A stretch of DNA of 64,000 nt, taken from assembly GCA_905181615.1 (NCBI GenBank), contig CAJIYH010000002.1:496001-560000 (forward strand), given 5' to 3'. The notes beneath the pieces are model-generated. The model did no database searches. It saw nothing but the letters and a program-made list of their open reading frames with translations, and had not been told where the DNA came from. The position numbers and the translations under genes are program-made. This stretch comes from an uncultured Flavobacteriaceae bacterium (GTDB lineage Bacteria > Bacteroidota > Bacteroidia > Flavobacteriales > Flavobacteriaceae). Below, piece after piece: positions 62,112-64,000 of this stretch (the first letter of the stretch is position 1; every line of letters begins with the position of its first letter).

Positions 62112-64000
62112 ATGGCTGAAGGCGAAAAACTGATACCCATTAACATTGAAGATGAAATGAAATCGGCTTACATTGATTATTCAATGTCTGTCATTGTGTC
62201 ACGTGCACTTCCCGACGTTCGGGATGGCTTAAAGCCAGTACATCGACGTGTTTTATTTGGAATGCACGAATTGGGTATACGCTCCAGTACTTCTTTTAAA
62301 AAGTCAGCTAGAATTGTTGGAGAAGTTCTAGGAAAGTACCACCCACATGGTGATACTTCTGTTTACGACGCAATGGTTCGTATGGCTCAAGAATGGAGTT
62401 TACGTTACTTATTAGTTGATGGTCAGGGTAACTTTGGATCTGTAGATGGCGATAGTCCAGCTGCAATGCGTTATACGGAAGCGCGTATGCGTAAAATGTC
62501 AGAGGATTTACTAGCTGATATTGACAAAGACACAGTAGATCATCAATTTAACTTTGACGACACCTTAAAGGAGCCTAAAGTACTTCCAACTCGAGTTCCT
62601 ACACTTCTAATAAACGGAGCTTCGGGTATTGCTGTAGGTATGGCAACCAATATGCCGCCTCATAACATCACTGAAGTTATTGACGGTACAATACAATATA
62701 TCAACGATAATGACATTTCTATTGATGAATTAATTCAAACCATCAAAGCGCCAGATTTCCCGACAGGAGGAACCATATACGGTTATGATGGTGTAAAAGA
62801 AGCTTTTCATACCGGTAGAGGAAGAATTGTAATGCGTGCTAAGGCTATTATTGAGGAAGTAAAAGGACGTGAGTGTATCATTGTAACTGAAATCCCCTAC
62901 CAAGTCAATAAAGCGGAAATGATTAGAAAGACCGCAGAATTAGTTAACGACAAGAAAATCGACGGTATTTCTAATATTCGAGATGAATCTGACAGAAACG
63001 GTATGCGGGTTGTTTATATCCTAAAAAGGGATGCAGTTCCTAACATCGTTCTAAATAAGTTATATAAATACACTGCACTTCAATCTTCTTTTAGTGTAAA
63101 CAACATTGCTTTAGTTAAAGGGCGTCCGCAATTATTGAATCTTAAAGAAATGATTCATTATTTTGTTGAGCACCGACATGAGGTTGTTGTTCGTAGAACA
63201 AAATATGAACTAAGAAAAGCTGAAGAAAGAGCCCATGTATTAGAGGGTCTAATCATAGCGTCTGACAATATAGATAAGGTAATTGCTTTGATTCGTTCTT
63301 CTTCTAATGCAGATGAAGCCAAGGCAAAATTAATTGAGAATTTCAAGTTATCTGAAATTCAAGCTAAGGCAATCGTAGAAATGCGATTACGTCAGCTAAC
63401 TGGATTAGAACAAGATAAGTTACGTTCAGAGTATGATGAATTAATGAAAACCATTGAAGATCTTAAAGATATCTTAGATAAAAAAGATCGTAGAATGCAA
63501 ATCATAACAGACGAGCTTCTTGTAATTAAAGATAAGTATGGAGATGAACGCAGATCTGTGATTGAATTTGCCGGCGGAAACTTCAGTATGGAAGACATGA
63601 TTCCAGATGAGAAAGTAGTCATTACAATTTCACATGCGGGTTATATCAAACGTACTCCTTTAACTGAATACAAAACTCAAAATCGAGGCGGGGTTGGTCA
63701 AAAGGCATCTACAACTCGAAATGAAGACTTCTTAGAGCATCTGTTCGTTGGTACTAACCATCAATACATGCTGTTCTTTACCCAAAAGGGTAAGTGTTTT
63801 TGGATGCGGGTTTATGAAATTCCAGAAGGATCTAAGACTGCTAAAGGAAGAGCAATTCAAAACTTGATCAACATTGAGCAAGACGATAAAGTAAAAGCTT
63901 TTATTAATACGCAAGACCTTAAAGACGAAGACTATATTAACAGTCATTATGTAATCATGGCAACCAAAAAGGGTCAGGTCAAGAAAACCTTACTTGAGCA
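62112..64000 (+). CDS. gyrA: DNA gyrase subunit A, 3' end beyond the window
   Basis: 629 codons visible from ATG 62112. Cuts and rejoins DNA to add negative supercoils. Seen: N-terminal [23 protein letters not shown] (shown in part), the winged-helix QRDR region [13 protein letters not shown] in which E. coli Ser83 is Thr and Asp87 is retained, catalytic Tyr121 in AMRYTEARM, the coiled-coil arm (about 360-490), and the first blades of the C-terminal wrapping domain with TQNRGGVGQ resembling a GyrA box start. This box-like motif supports gyrase rather than topoisomerase IV. Confidence 0.95.
   Translation, partial: MAEGEKLIPINIEDEMKSAYIDYSMSVIVSRALPDVRDGLKPVHRRVLFGMHELGIRSSTSFKKSARIVGEVLGKYHPHGDTSVYDAMVRMAQEWSLRYLLVDGQGNFGSVDGDSPAAMRYTEARMRKMSEDLLADIDKDTVDHQFNFDDTLKEPKVLPTRVPTLLINGASGIAVGMATNMPPHNITEVIDGTIQYINDNDISIDELIQTIKAPDFPTGGTIYGYDGVKEAFHTGRGRIVMRAKAIIEEVKGRECIIVTEIPYQVNKAEMIRKTAELVNDKKIDGISNIRDESDRNGMRVVYILKRDAVPNIVLNKLYKYTALQSSFSVNNIALVKGRPQLLNLKEMIHYFVEHRHEVVVRRTKYELRKAEERAHVLEGLIIASDNIDKVIALIRSSSNADEAKAKLIENFKLSEIQAKAIVEMRLRQLTGLEQDKLRSEYDELMKTIEDLKDILDKKDRRMQIITDELLVIKDKYGDERRSVIEFAGGNFSMEDMIPDEKVVITISHAGYIKRTPLTEYKTQNRGGVGQKASTTRNEDFLEHLFVGTNHQYMLFFTQKGKCFWMRVYEIPEGSKTAKGRAIQNLINIEQDDKVKAFINTQDLKDEDYINSHYVIMATKKGQVKKTLLE

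Noticed and set aside
1-64000. CRISPR arrays, toxin-antitoxin, restriction or retron-like systems
   Set aside because: No regularly spaced repeats, and no gene in the window carries the domains of such systems.

Overview
The window is a stretch of an AT-rich chromosome from a member of the Bacteroidetes, most likely a marine Flavobacteriaceae. This rests on protein families largely confined to that group (DUF4835, DUF6913, DUF3822, the long Rpb6-like RNA polymerase omega subunit, a DnaX without the usual zinc cysteines) and on repeated TAnnTTTG minus-7 promoter boxes in front of genes, sometimes with a TTG 19-20 bases upstream. The identification is inferred by reading, not by a search.

Layout. 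0-3.2 kb: the 5' end of a low-molecular-weight protein tyrosine phosphatase, dnaA (minus), a thioesterase and ribD. 3.2-11.3 kb: a GNAT acetyltransferase, prmC, ligA, a DUF6913 protein, dapA, bamD, omega, coaBC and a DUF4835 protein. 11.4-17.9 kb: recN, fabI, a YbbR-like protein, coaE and a histidine kinase/response regulator pair. 17.9-20.0 kb: xerD, aroQ, a decayed DUF1059-like gene and a GNAT gene. 20.1-24.2 kb is the only clearly rearranged part: a TetR regulator, a small membrane-anchored protein, a SulP anion transporter broken by at least five frame changes, a second 3' piece of a tetR gene sharing 198 identical bases with the first, then an intact beta-carbonic anhydrase and a DUF2490 protein. 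24.6-29 kb: lpd, two msrB genes, an MFS transporter and a truncated DUF2807 remnant. 29-34.4 kb: lon, an NRDE protein, cmk, a DUF3784 protein and a methyltransferase. 34.5-43 kb: rpsA with a structured leader, pyrR-pyrB, rnz, pdxH, ppk1-ppx. 43-49.9 kb: dnaX (two frames joined at an A10 run), rnpB (RNase P RNA), rsmD, DUF3822, a RecD-like helicase, kdsB and an acyltransferase. 50-59 kb: a YebC protein, a short-chain dehydrogenase relative, gcvT, an M24 aminopeptidase and the thrABC operon. 59-64 kb: clpC and the 5' part of gyrA.

Most genes are housekeeping (replication, repair, envelope assembly, CoA, pyrimidine and threonine synthesis, proteolysis). The most informative signals are regulatory or structural: (1) an unlisted 28-codon, threonine-rich leader peptide followed by hairpins in front of thrA, a textbook-like attenuator; (2) dnaX split by one frame exactly at an A10 run, which would give a short gamma-like and a long tau-like product if slippage occurs; (3) the tetR/SulP mosaic with a perfect 198-base repeat; (4) a structured rpsA leader. 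I found no CRISPR array, prophage, insertion sequence, tRNA, rRNA or recognisable defence system.
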